64,000 nucleotides of DNA, taken from positions 25,757-89,756 of the forward strand of contig NZ_JPRO01000023.1 of NCBI RefSeq assembly GCF_000737785.1. The letters run 5' to 3'. How positions within the stretch are numbered: position 1 is the stretch's first letter; each line of letters begins with the position of its first letter. The notes under the pieces are model-generated. The model saw only the letters and a list, made by a program, of their open reading frames with translations. It was not told where the DNA came from and searched no databases. Shown piece after piece: positions 47,826-56,030 of the stretch. This DNA is from Chryseobacterium luteum. GTDB lineage: Bacteria > Bacteroidota > Bacteroidia > Flavobacteriales > Weeksellaceae. The position numbers and the translations under genes were made by a program.

Positions 47826-50684
47826 ATGAATACAGAACAGTTTGTGAGCCGTCACATTTCCCTTAATGAAGCCGATAAACAGGCAATGTTGGAAAGATTG
47901 GGCGTTTCAAGTATTGAAGAACTAATTTCTCAGACCATTCCTTCCTCTATCCGTTTAGAGAAAGACCTTGAGATCTCTGAGCCGCTTTCAGAATACGAAA
48001 TGCTGAACCATTCTAAAGAGCTGGCATCGAAAAATACCGACTATACAAGTTATATCGGTTTTGGATACCACAATACATTATTGCCTTCAGCTATTCAGAG
48101 AAACATCTTCGAAAATCCCAGCTGGTATACCGCGTATACGCCTTATCAGGCAGAAATTGCACAGGGAAGACTGGAAGCGCTTCTGAATTTCCAGACCGTA
48201 GTGTGCGATCTTACAGGCTTTGGGCTGGCGAATGCATCTCTTTTAGATGAATCTACTGCAGCAGCAGAGGCTATGCACATGTTCTTTAACAACAGAACGA
48301 AGGACCAGAAGAAAGCTAATGCCAACAAATTCTTCGTTTCCGATCTTGTTTTACCTCAGACGCTTTCCGTTTTAAAAACAAAAGCAGAAGGTTTAGCAAT
48401 CGAGATCGTAGAAGGTGATCACAAAACTCACCAGCTGGACGAAACTTATTACGGGGTCTTATTGCAATATCCGGGTAAAAACGGTATAGTTTTAGACTAT
48501 ACAGAAGACATCGTAAACTATAAGAAATTAGATCTGCAGGTAGTTGTAGCTTGTGATCCGATGGCTTTGGTTAAATTAAAATCACCAGCTTCTATGGGAG
48601 CTGATTGTGCCGTTGGAACTTCGCAGAGATTCGGTATTCCATTGGGCTACGGAGGTCCTCACGCAGCATTTTTCTCTTGTAGAGAAGATTACAAAAGAGA
48701 CATTCCCGGAAGAATCATCGGGGTTTCCCAGGATATGTACGGAAAACGTGCATTGAGAATGGCGCTTCAGACCAGAGAGCAGCACATCAAAAGAGAAAGA
48801 GCAACTTCCAATATCTGTACAGCGCAGGTACTTCTTGCAGTAATGGCAGGAATGTATGCGGTTTACCACGGTCCGAAAGGATTAAACTATATTGCTGACC
48901 AGATCCACTTTAAAGCAAACGCTTTGAAAAACGGTCTTAAAGCATTAGGATACCAAACCGTTGAAGAGCCAATCTTCGATACTGTAAAAATCACGATGAG
49001 TGAGGATGAAAAAGGAAGATTGATGAGAATGATGCTTGATCACAGACTGAATCTGAACTATTTCACAGAAGGAGTTGTAAGCATTGCGATCAACGAGAGT
49101 ACGACATTGGAGAAATTAAATGATCTGATGGCTTCTTTTGCTCAGTTTAAAGACAAGCAGACTTTCAAATTAGAAATTAAAGAAGGATACAGCATTCCTG
49201 AAGAACTGTTGAGAAAAGACGAAATTCTTACGGAGCAGGTATTCAACAAATACCATACGGAAACAGAATTGATGCGTTACATCAAGCATCTTGAAAGAAA
49301 AGACCTGTCATTAACGCATTCAATGATCTCTCTTGGATCTTGTACCATGAAGCTGAATGCAGCGACTCAGATGTTACCGCTTTCATGGGACAATTGGGGA
49401 AGTGTCCACCCGTTTGTACCTGTTGATCAGGCTGGCGGTTATCAGGAAATGATCCGCGAACTGGAAAAAGATTTAGCTGAAATCACAGGTTTCGCAGGAA
49501 CTTCTTTACAGCCGAATTCCGGAGCCCAGGGAGAATATGCAGGATTAATGGTAATCAGAGAATATCACATTTCAAGAGGTGAAGGCCACAGAAATGTAGT
49601 ATTGATCCCTCAGTCTGCCCACGGAACCAATCCGGCTTCTGCAGCAATGGCAGGAATGAAGATTGTTGTGGTTAAAAACCTTGAAAGCGGAGAAATCGAC
49701 TTTGAAGATTTAAAAGCTAAAACAGAGCAGAATTCTGAGAATTTATCTTGCGTAATGATCACTTATCCGTCAACTTACGGATTCTTTGATGCCAATATTA
49801 AAGAAATTACAAGCCTCATCCACGAGCACGGTGGTCAGGTATATATGGATGGTGCCAACATGAATGCTCAGGTAGGATTCACAAGTCCCGGAAACATCGG
49901 AGCAGATGTTTGTCACCTGAACTTGCACAAAACTTTTGCTATTCCTCACGGAGGCGGAGGTCCTGGAGTTGGCCCGATCTGTGTGGCCAAGCACCTGGTT
50001 CCTTTCCTTCCTTCCAATGCGAATATCAGAATCGGGTCTAAAGAAGCGATCGAAGGTATTTCCGCAGCGCCTTACGGTTCAGGTCTTATTCTTAACATTT
50101 CTTATTCTTACATTAAGATGTTGGGAACTGATGGACTGAAAAAAGCGACCGGACATGCAATATTGAATGCTAATTACCTTAAAGAGATACTGGCAGAGCA
50201 TTTCCCGATTTTATATTCAAATAAGAGTGGAAGAGTGGCTCACGAATGTATCGTAGACTTCCGTCAGTTCAAATCTTTAGGAATTGAAGTGGCAGATGTG
50301 GCGAAGAGACTGATGGATTATGGATTCCATGCACCTACCGTTTCTTTCCCTGTTGCAGGAACACTGATGATTGAGCCTACAGAATCTGAAAGCAAGTCTG
50401 AAATCGACCGTTTTGCAGAGGCATTAATCTCCATCAAAAATGAGATTGATGAGATTGCCAACGGAGAAGCAGATCAGGCCAACAATGTACTTAAAAACGC
50501 TCCTCACACCGAGCAGCTGGTGATCTCAGATTCATGGGATAAACCATACAGCAGAGAAAAGGCAGCTTATCCGTTGGAGTGGGTAAGAGACGACAAATTC
50601 TTCGCTTCCGTATCCAGAGTTGATGAAGCTTATGGAGACCGAAACCTGGTTTGTACCTGTGAGCCGATTGAAGCTTATATGTAA
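47826..50684 (+). CDS. gcvP: Glycine dehydrogenase (decarboxylating), P-protein
   Basis: A 952-residue single-chain P-protein of the glycine cleavage system. It decarboxylates glycine with PLP and passes the aminomethyl group to the lipoyl H-protein. Both halves are fused, as in E. coli: FVSRHISLNEADKQAMLERLG at the start, YIGFGYHNTLLPSAIQRNI, and the C-terminal catalytic half with the PLP Lys702 in HLNLHKTFAIPHGGGGPG. The C-terminal DKFFASVSRVDEAYGDRNLVCTCEPIEAYM is the normal end. It is monocistronic, with a strong terminator downstream. gcvT and gcvH are not in the window. Confidence 0.98.
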   Translation: MNTEQFVSRHISLNEADKQAMLERLGVSSIEELISQTIPSSIRLEKDLEISEPLSEYEMLNHSKELASKNTDYTSYIGFGYHNTLLPSAIQRNIFENPSWYTAYTPYQAEIAQGRLEALLNFQTVVCDLTGFGLANASLLDESTAAAEAMHMFFNNRTKDQKKANANKFFVSDLVLPQTLSVLKTKAEGLAIEIVEGDHKTHQLDETYYGVLLQYPGKNGIVLDYTEDIVNYKKLDLQVVVACDPMALVKLKSPASMGADCAVGTSQRFGIPLGYGGPHAAFFSCREDYKRDIPGRIIGVSQDMYGKRALRMALQTREQHIKRERATSNICTAQVLLAVMAGMYAVYHGPKGLNYIADQIHFKANALKNGLKALGYQTVEEPIFDTVKITMSEDEKGRLMRMMLDHRLNLNYFTEGVVSIAINESTTLEKLNDLMASFAQFKDKQTFKLEIKEGYSIPEELLRKDEILTEQVFNKYHTETELMRYIKHLERKDLSLTHSMISLGSCTMKLNAATQMLPLSWDNWGSVHPFVPVDQAGGYQEMIRELEKDLAEITGFAGTSLQPNSGAQGEYAGLMVIREYHISRGEGHRNVVLIPQSAHGTNPASAAMAGMKIVVVKNLESGEIDFEDLKAKTEQNSENLSCVMITYPSTYGFFDANIKEITSLIHEHGGQVYMDGANMNAQVGFTSPGNIGADVCHLNLHKTFAIPHGGGGPGVGPICVAKHLVPFLPSNANIRIGSKEAIEGISAAPYGSGLILNISYSYIKMLGTDGLKKATGHAILNANYLKEILAEHFPILYSNKSGRVAHECIVDFRQFKSLGIEVADVAKRLMDYGFHAPTVSFPVAGTLMIEPTESESKSEIDRFAEALISIKNEIDEIANGEADQANNVLKNAPHTEQLVISDSWDKPYSREKAAYPLEWVRDDKFFASVSRVDEAYGDRNLVCTCEPIEAYM

Positions 50685-50701
50685 TCATTGACAATCAATA
50701 T

Positions 50702-50738
50702 AAAACGCCCGTTTAGAATCTAAACGGGCGTTTTTTTA
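50702..50738. terminator. Terminator of gcvP
   Basis: The stem AAACGCCCGTTTA/TAAACGGGCGTTT with loop GAATC is followed by TTTTAATT. It can also serve the convergent small lipoprotein gene. Confidence 0.9.
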
Positions 50739-50753
50739 ATTATTTTTATCCTG

Positions 50754-50939
50754 TTACCTTCTCCGGTAACTGTATATGACAAGAAGTGCTATAGCCATGG
50801 TACCAAAAGTTACCATTGAAACTGTTTTAATTGACATCTCACTGTTTTTTACCTGCGATGTATTGTCATCTTTTTTATCACATGAAAACAAGAATACTGC
50901 TGTCATCAATAGACAGCCCAAGAGTAATTTTTTAATCAT
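50754..50939 (-). CDS. Small lipoprotein with C-terminal membrane helix
   Basis: A 61-residue protein. The ATG at 50939 gives the signal MIKKLLLGCLLMTAVFLFSC (lipid Cys20), then a short polar part (DKKDDNTSQVKNSEMS) and a second hydrophobic helix (VSMVTFGTMAIALLVIYSY) ending YRRR. Function unknown. It is convergent with gcvP and shares its terminator. An upstream in-frame ATG at 50978 is less likely. Confidence 0.5.
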   Translation of the reverse strand: MIKKLLLGCLLMTAVFLFSCDKKDDNTSQVKNSEMSIKTVSMVTFGTMAIALLVIYSYRRR

Positions 50940-51315
50940 ATAGATGTATTTGTTTGGTTTTAAATATTTTACGAGCAAAAAATATACCGGATATTCTATT
51001 TGATTAATAATTCTGTATGTGATAAATAGGAATTCTTAAATAACCTGAATCTGGGATAAGGTTTAAAGTAAACGCAATGATAAACAAAGCTTTATAAAGT
51101 ATTCAGTTGATTTTTAAGTTAAACAATGCGTTTCACTTGTAAATAAAGCAATACACAGAAAATATTTGTATTTTTTACTGAATGAAATGTTCTTGTATTT
51201 CTTATTCTACATAGCGGAAAATGTTCTTTGTATGCCTTTGCGATAAAATATTCTCATCCCGAATTCAGTTAAATACAAATGGGGAAAATATGGGCAGGTA
51301 GACTGGTCAATTCTT
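50940..51315. other. Gene-free spacer containing an inverted-repeat element
   Basis: It contains the TAACCTGAATC element at 51041-51271 and AT-rich sequence on both sides. No gene is supported. Confidence 0.5.
51041..51271. repeat. Element with TAACCTGAATC inverted ends
   Basis: The left end TAACCTGAATCTGGGAT and the right end ATCCCGAATTCAGTTA are inverted repeats (16 of 17 positions allowing one gap). A truncated left half of a relative is at 42221-42312. It has no coding frame. Confidence 0.65.
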
Positions 51316-51633
51316 TTATCCTGTAATTTTCAATGAATCAATAAGTCCCTCACTGAGCTCGAAATAGTATTTCAAAATCAAGGGACTTCCAGGAAATGTT
51401 CCTGAAATTTCCGCTGACAAAACATTCTCTTTCTCATTGTAATCTAAGGGTTTCATGGTGGCCTTATATTCTTTGTTGGCGGTGTCTATCCAGTTTTGTA
51501 TTTCTGTTTTCCCATTGTGGGTTTTGCCTTCGTCGAATACTACAGCGGTCTCTGTGAAGCAATCAGCATACGCATGGCTGTCAAACTGATTTTGTGCTTT
51601 CACTAATTCTGAAATGATGTTGGGTAAATTCAT
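51316..51633 (-). CDS. Nuclear transport factor 2-like (SnoaL-like) protein
   Basis: A 105-residue cytosolic protein with the NTF2-like cone fold pattern: FDSHAYADCFTETAVVFDEGKTHNGKTEIQNWI (opening helix, then strand), then the NEKENVLSAEISGTFPGSPLILKYYFELSE strands. The start at 51633 (MNLPNIISE) is preferred; an upstream ATG overlaps a heptamer repeat. The family has many uncharacterised members that bind or isomerise small molecules. It lies downstream of an SDR gene on the same strand, with an 8-copy heptamer repeat in between, so it is probably the second gene of that operon. Confidence 0.8.
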   Translation of the reverse strand: MNLPNIISELVKAQNQFDSHAYADCFTETAVVFDEGKTHNGKTEIQNWIDTANKEYKATMKPLDYNEKENVLSAEISGTFPGSPLILKYYFELSEGLIDSLKITG

Positions 51634-51647
51634 TTTATTTGGTTTTA

Positions 51648-51703
51648 AATTATCAATTATCAATTATCAATTATCAATTATCAATTATCAATTATCAATT
51701 ATC
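51648..51703. repeat. Eight tandem AATTATC heptamers
   Basis: Eight uninterrupted copies of AATTATC span the gap between the SDR stop (the TGA lies within the last copy) and the NTF2-like start codon. A simple sequence repeat of this kind is prone to slippage. On the coding strand the unit is GATAATT, which adds stop codons in all frames and changes the spacing in 7-base steps. Confidence 0.9.
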
Positions 51704-52496
51704 AAATGGTTGGTATTGTTCCTCCGTCGATCACAAATTCGGTTCCGGTGAGATAACGGGCCCTTGGCGATACCAGAAAACCTACCAGTTCAGCTATTTC
51801 CACGGGTTGTGCGGGCCTTCCGTAAGGAATTCCTCCCAATGCATCCATTACGCTTTTTGTGGCCTGCTCTACCGTGCTGTTACTGCTTTCGGCAATTCGT
51901 TCCATCATTCTTGCAGATGATCCGGTCATGATCCAGCCGGGCGAAACGGTTAACACCCTGATTCCTTTTGAGGCGACTTCATTGGATAAGCTTTTGCTGT
52001 AATTCACTAAGGCTGCTTTTGCCGCAGCGTAGGGAAGGGTACTGTCGTACAGTGGTAATCTCGCCTGAATAGAGGCGATGTGAATAATGACACCACTTTT
52101 CCTCTCAATCATTTGCGGTAAAAAGCCCCGGTCCAGGCGTACCGGTGATAAAAGATTGGTCTGCAGCGAGTACAGCCAGTCTTCATCAGTCAAAACAGCA
52201 AAGCCACCGCTTTTCGTCTCCGATCCTCCAAGATTGTTGACTAAAATATCCAGTTTCCCGAATTTCCGTATAACTTCTTCCACCACTTTTTGGGTTCCCT
52301 GAGAGGTACTGAGGTCTGCCGAAATAAAATGCAGATCCGGGTTTTGCTCTTCGGGTGGGTTCCTTGCAACGGTAATTACGGTTGCTCCTGCGGCCAGTAA
52401 TCTTTCTGCGATGGCTTTTCCGGCTCCTTTTGTACCGCCTGTAACTAAGGCTGTTTGGCCAGTTAGCTCATTATTGAAATTAAATTGATTTTCCAT
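51702..52496 (-). CDS. SDR-family oxidoreductase
   Basis: A 264-residue short-chain dehydrogenase/reductase. The Rossmann motif TGGTKGAGKAI is at about 19-29, LVNNLGG near 89-95, the catalytic Tyr-Lys in YAAAKAAL near 155-162 and the closing LTGTEFVIDGGTIPTI. Its substrate is unknown; the family is NAD(P)-dependent. The HxlR-type regulator at 52622-52972 lies divergently 125 bases away and probably controls it. The NTF2-like gene follows on the same strand after the heptamer repeat. Confidence 0.9.
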   Translation of the reverse strand: MENQFNFNNELTGQTALVTGGTKGAGKAIAERLLAAGATVITVARNPPEEQNPDLHFISADLSTSQGTQKVVEEVIRKFGKLDILVNNLGGSETKSGGFAVLTDEDWLYSLQTNLLSPVRLDRGFLPQMIERKSGVIIHIASIQARLPLYDSTLPYAAAKAALVNYSKSLSNEVASKGIRVLTVSPGWIMTGSSARMMERIAESSNSTVEQATKSVMDALGGIPYGRPAQPVEIAELVGFLVSPRARYLTGTEFVIDGGTIPTI

Positions 52497-52621
52497 TTCT
52501 TAAATTCTTTGGTACAAATTTCAGAAGTATCTTAGTTTCCGGCAATAAGGGAAAGTCGAATGGCATAGGGATAATTTTTTCCCCTATTGTACATTTTCGA
52601 ACAATGGGTTAATTTTGTTAT

Positions 52622-52972
52622 ATGCATGAAAGAAAAATTCCTTTAAACTTAAATTGCGGTCTTGATCTGACCGGTGAAGTGCTTTTCGGGAAATGGAAAA
52701 TCCGTTTGCTGTGGTTTATTAATGAAGGCCATCGGCGCCCGAGTGAACTTCAGCGCAAAATTCCCGATGCTTCAAGACGGGTGTTGAATATTCAGCTGAA
52801 AGAACTGGAAGAACATGAACTGGTTTCAAAGATCATTTACGCCCAGGTTCCGCCAAAAGTAGAGTATTATCTTACGGATTTCGGGAAAACACTGATTCCT
52901 GTTATTTCCGTATTGGGAAATTGGGGAGATACGTATGAAGAGCGTTTGCGGAACGTTATTTTGAAGAGATAG
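52622..52972 (+). CDS. HxlR-family transcriptional regulator
   Basis: A 116-residue winged-helix regulator: CGLDLTGEVLFGKWKIRLLWFINEG at the start, then the recognition helix SRRVLNIQLKELEEHELVSKIIY, and the wing KVEYYLTDFGKTLIPVI. These are HxlR/YodB-type signatures. Members sense electrophiles or aldehydes, some through a conserved Cys; Cys13 (LNCGLDL) near the N-terminus is a candidate. Divergent from the SDR gene, so it likely represses that operon. The 125-base intergenic region holds the operator. Confidence 0.9.
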   Translation: MHERKIPLNLNCGLDLTGEVLFGKWKIRLLWFINEGHRRPSELQRKIPDASRRVLNIQLKELEEHELVSKIIYAQVPPKVEYYLTDFGKTLIPVISVLGNWGDTYEERLRNVILKR

Positions 52973-53060
52973 GATAGGTATAGTTTTGGTAGCGGGAAAT
53001 TAGGCTGCCACTACCACTTAGGGAAATTGAGCTAACGTTGATTTTTAGTATATAAATTTT

Positions 53061-53309
53061 TTAATTTATAAGATCATATATAATCTTTCTAGGATATTTT
53101 TTCAGCTCATCATATTTCTCTTTCAGTTCCTGAACCTTATTCTCTGCAATTAAGGTCTGTCCGTTTTCCAAAGCTGTTCTAATATGTTCGGCTGAAACGG
53201 TTTTTGTAGCCGGCAAAAGCATTACTTTACCGGGATTTCTGCCTGCCTTTTCACATGCTTTTTTTATTCTGTCATTGATGATTTTAAGATTGTGGAGGAT
53301 GTCTTTCAT
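53061..53309 (-). pseudogene. Truncated YggS-family (PLP homeostasis) gene
   Basis: The 82-residue product matches only the N-terminal part of YggS/PLPBP proteins, which are normally about 220-250 residues: MKDILHNLKIINDRIKKACEKAG, then LLPATKTVSAEHI with the PLP-binding Lys in ATKT, then IAENKVQELKEKYDELKK. The family sequence ends there, and an unrelated YPRKIIYDLIN closes the frame. No remnant of the missing barrel is found downstream. The start overlaps the stop of the AAA gene (ATGA), so the two are coupled. It is probably non-functional. Confidence 0.8.
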
Positions 53310-54025
53310 GGCTGTGTAATTTCCCGGGATTCCAGCTTTTTAATTAAAGCTGATTTTACTGACGTTAAAGCATGGTCTTTCGCTTCAGCAAAAGAAATAT
53401 TATACTTGCGGTCTACATTTTTCAACTCTTCCGGGAATTTTGAGAGGAGATCGTCATAAAAAGTATCAAGAAACTCAACAGATGGCATTTCATAACCGAT
53501 CTTCAGCTGGAAACGTCTCAATAAAGCAGTATCAATGATCTCTGCATGATTGGTTGCACAGATCAAAAGGGCATTTTCAGGATAATAATCAATCAGTTGG
53601 ATCAGGGTATTCACCAGCCTTCTCATTTCGCCTACATCTTTATCGTCGCTTCCTCTTGCTTTCCCGATCTGGTCCAGTTCATCCAGGAAGAGAACGGATC
53701 TTTCCCTGGCGGCTTTGTCAAAAATCATTTTAATATTCTGGGAAGTCTCCCCGATACGCGAAGAAACAATATTGCTCAAATTTAAGATCAGTATACTTTT
53801 ACCTAAAGCATTAGCTACAGCTTTGGCGGTCATTGTTTTCCCGCATCCGGAATTCCCCTGCAGGAGGATCTTATTATTCACCGGAAGCCCGTATTCCTGA
53901 AGCTCTTTGACGTAGGTATGCTCTTTGATGAGCTGTACCAGCTGGTCCCTGTTATTTTTACCGAGAAATACATCGTTGAGGGTTACTTCCTCCTTATCCT
54001 GAATGATGAGATTGTACAGATTCAT
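53306..54025 (-). CDS. AAA-family ATPase
   Basis: A 239-residue single AAA module. Walker A is GNSGCGKT at 57-64, Walker B VLFLDELD at 111-118, sensor-1 LLICATNH near 153-160 and an arginine finger in ALLRRF near 168-172. There is no N-terminal effector domain or protease domain, so it resembles ATPases that act on partner proteins or a separate complex. It starts about 60 bases after a divergent spacer and its stop overlaps the truncated YggS gene. The conserved pairing suggests a role linked to PLP-protein homeostasis, now probably broken. Function otherwise unknown. Confidence 0.85.
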   Translation of the reverse strand: MNLYNLIIQDKEEVTLNDVFLGKNNRDQLVQLIKEHTYVKELQEYGLPVNNKILLQGNSGCGKTMTAKAVANALGKSILILNLSNIVSSRIGETSQNIKMIFDKAARERSVLFLDELDQIGKARGSDDKDVGEMRRLVNTLIQLIDYYPENALLICATNHAEIIDTALLRRFQLKIGYEMPSVEFLDTFYDDLLSKFPEELKNVDRKYNISFAEAKDHALTSVKSALIKKLESREITQP

Positions 54026-54210
54026 GTGAAAGCTAAAAAATGATTCTTATCTGCACAAAGATAAAGTTTTATTGAATGATTACCGGTACTGAAAAATAAG
54101 CTGGAATATTATCCAATCACTAAAAACAAGAAAAGCCGAACTATTGTTCAGCTTCACTGTTGGATATATAAATTATTATGAATTAGATTTTGAGATTATG
54201 TTTTCGGGCC

Positions 54211-54232
54211 CTTTTACTCCAATGAGTAAAAG
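54211..54232. other. Hairpin without T-run
   Basis: A 9-bp perfect stem CTTTTACTC/GAGTAAAAG with loop CAAT lies upstream of the AAA gene. No T-run follows in either direction, so it is not a standard terminator. It may be an operator or RNA structure. Confidence 0.35.
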
Positions 54233-54313
54233 AGCAGAATCTGAATATTCAGATTAAAACATAAACCATACAATTAATATAGGTGTTCTATAAGCTCGTT
54301 GCTTTAAAAGAAC

Positions 54314-54397
54314 TTAGTTTCTCTGTTCTCTTTTTACAGTTGTAAAATAAGAAGCGAATACTACTACACATGTTGCGATACCGATGTAAGTTACCAT
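54314..54397 (-). CDS. Possible 27-residue single-helix membrane peptide
   Basis: The frame reads MVTYIGIATCVVVFASYFTT then VKREQRN. It is a single membrane helix followed by a basic tail, a common form for small membrane proteins. ATG 54397 is preceded by AAAACAAA. It is too short to prove by sequence alone. Position in an otherwise gene-free region, with a hydrophobic start and a charged end, is the main support. Confidence 0.4.
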   Translation of the reverse strand: MVTYIGIATCVVVFASYFTTVKREQRN

Positions 54398-55228
54398 TTT
54401 GTTTTATTTTTAATTATTTGACTTTATTTTATCAATTTTCTAATTGCAATATTACAGTTTTCAAATCACATGCCAAAGCAAATAATCATGATGTATATCA
54501 GTATGTTATATAGTTAAAAGCTTAATTTTAAATGAGTATTTGTTTACAAAAAATTAATATGTTTTTATGAAATTATTAATATATTTATTGTCTTATCTGT
54601 AAAAAATTAAAAAATTGACAACCGTTTAAACACTTCTATATCGAACTTGATAAAACAAAAAATAAGAAATGCGATGCATACTATTCACTTTTAACGTTGT
54701 TTTTAAATGTCAGATTTTGGAAGATGGACGAAATATAATGTTAAGAAAACTTATTATTTGTGACTGAATTTTATCCCTGAATTTTTGAAAGCTGTCAGAT
54801 TTTATGACACCAATTTGAAAATTTTGTCACATATATTGGAAATACTGACAGGTTCCAAACTCCTGCTGTCAGACTTTTTATATAGATGTATTTTTGTTTA
54901 TTAAAAATATATTGTGTTAATTACTTTGATGAATTATCACATAGAAGTGTAATATATGATGCATTTTTTGACATACAGGTTTTCTTATTTAAACGTCCAG
55001 GAAAGGATTGAGATGCAGCAGGAAATTTGCAACCGCTTTTGAATTCAATAAGATGAATCAGAAGTAACTTATTAACCTGTTTTTTTATTAAAAAGAAGCT
55101 TTATTGGGTAGAAAATCAATTCAGATATTAAACTTTATAGAAGATGTAAAAAACTATCTTATTGTTCATACCGGCATCGAATACTGTACGAAGATAGATT
55201 TGTGATTCTTAAATTGAAGGTTAATGAG
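54398..55228. other. Long AT-rich region with no supported gene
   Basis: About 830 bases with no open frame of useful length. It contains CTGTCAG at 54792-54798 and 54866-54872 with inverted CTGACAG at 54845-54851, TTTTGTCAC nearby, and TATTTTTG at 54889-54896, which look like a promoter with operator-type repeats. A 28-codon frame at 54956-55042 is not convincing. The region may encode a non-coding RNA or a decayed gene. Confidence 0.45.
54889..54896 (+). promoter_or_regulatory. Candidate promoter -7 box with upstream CTGTCAG repeats
   Basis: TATTTTTG (TAnnTTTG type) is preceded within 100 bases by CTGTCAG, CTGACAG and CTGTCAG. It would start a rightward transcript that has no convincing gene. 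Confidence 0.35.
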
Positions 55229-55963
55229 TTAGTAAAGCTTCTGATCTTTTTCGCAGTAAAAGCTTCGTCTTTTTCCTAAGCCGGTCTGTTTTTTCACTAG
55301 TTTCCCGCCACATTTCGGACATGTGGTTTTGGTATGAACCAGCCAATGTTTCTTTAAAACGAATTCACGTTTCCATTCCAAAAAATCGAAACTGTAATTT
55401 CTCGCTTCTGCGATTAGTTCCTTCAGTTTTTTTGCAGGCAGATTTCCTGTTAAACTTTCAGGCTGCACACCAATCCTGAACAAAACTTCATTTTTAATGA
55501 TATTTCCTACGCCGGAAAAAATATCCTGGTTCATCAAAGCATCACAAACCATCATTCCGGGTTTGGATTTCAGTTTCTTTTCGGCCTTTTTAGGATCCCA
55601 GGCATCACTCATAATATCTGCTTCCCAATCTATTGATGATAAAAATTCAGGTTCCACAGATTTAACGGAGCAGGTGTAAAAATACATGCTTCCGGATTTG
55701 AAATGAAGTGAGAGGCGCAGGCTTGTATCTGGTTTTGTCTGTTCATCAATACTGTATGATCCGAACATCAGCAAATGAATACGAATAGCTGTATCGTCTA
55801 AAACAAGATAAGTCTGTTTTCCGAAAGTACGGATCTCTTTAAGGGTTTGACCAATGAGCGGTTCCTTATCGAATTTGGCATTACCTGAAGCTTCTGTTAC
55901 TTGATTTCCGACAAACGGCTGCAGGTTTTCTTTCATTAAGATGATGGATGGTCCTTCAGGCAT
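55229..55963 (-). CDS. Endonuclease VIII/Fpg-family DNA glycosylase
   Basis: A 244-residue base-excision repair enzyme of the Fpg/Nei family that removes oxidised bases and cuts at the abasic site. The ATG at 55963 is fixed by chemistry: Met removal exposes Pro2 (MPEGPS), the catalytic nucleophile, with Glu3. FGKQTYLVL (Lys about 52) follows, and the helix-two-turn-helix motif lies near 150 (ALMNQDIFSGVGNIIKNEVLF). The C-terminal zinc finger has Cys215, Cys218 and Cys237, but the fourth ligand position is Asp240 (CEKDQ) instead of Cys. It is divergent from the dGTPase gene. Confidence 0.92.
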   Translation of the reverse strand: MPEGPSIILMKENLQPFVGNQVTEASGNAKFDKEPLIGQTLKEIRTFGKQTYLVLDDTAIRIHLLMFGSYSIDEQTKPDTSLRLSLHFKSGSMYFYTCSVKSVEPEFLSSIDWEADIMSDAWDPKKAEKKLKSKPGMMVCDALMNQDIFSGVGNIIKNEVLFRIGVQPESLTGNLPAKKLKELIAEARNYSFDFLEWKREFVLKKHWLVHTKTTCPKCGGKLVKKQTGLGKRRSFYCEKDQKLY

Positions 55964-56030
55964 GGCTTTGCTTTTCAATAAAAGTTCAAATACTGTTCCG
56001 TAAAAATAAAATTTGGAGTAATTTTGAAAA

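Noticed and set aside
51648..51703. CRISPR-like array
   Set aside because: It is an uninterrupted heptamer microsatellite with no spacers.
54956..55042. 28-codon frame after the CTGTCAG promoter candidate
   Set aside because: No convincing protein features, and the length is expected by chance.
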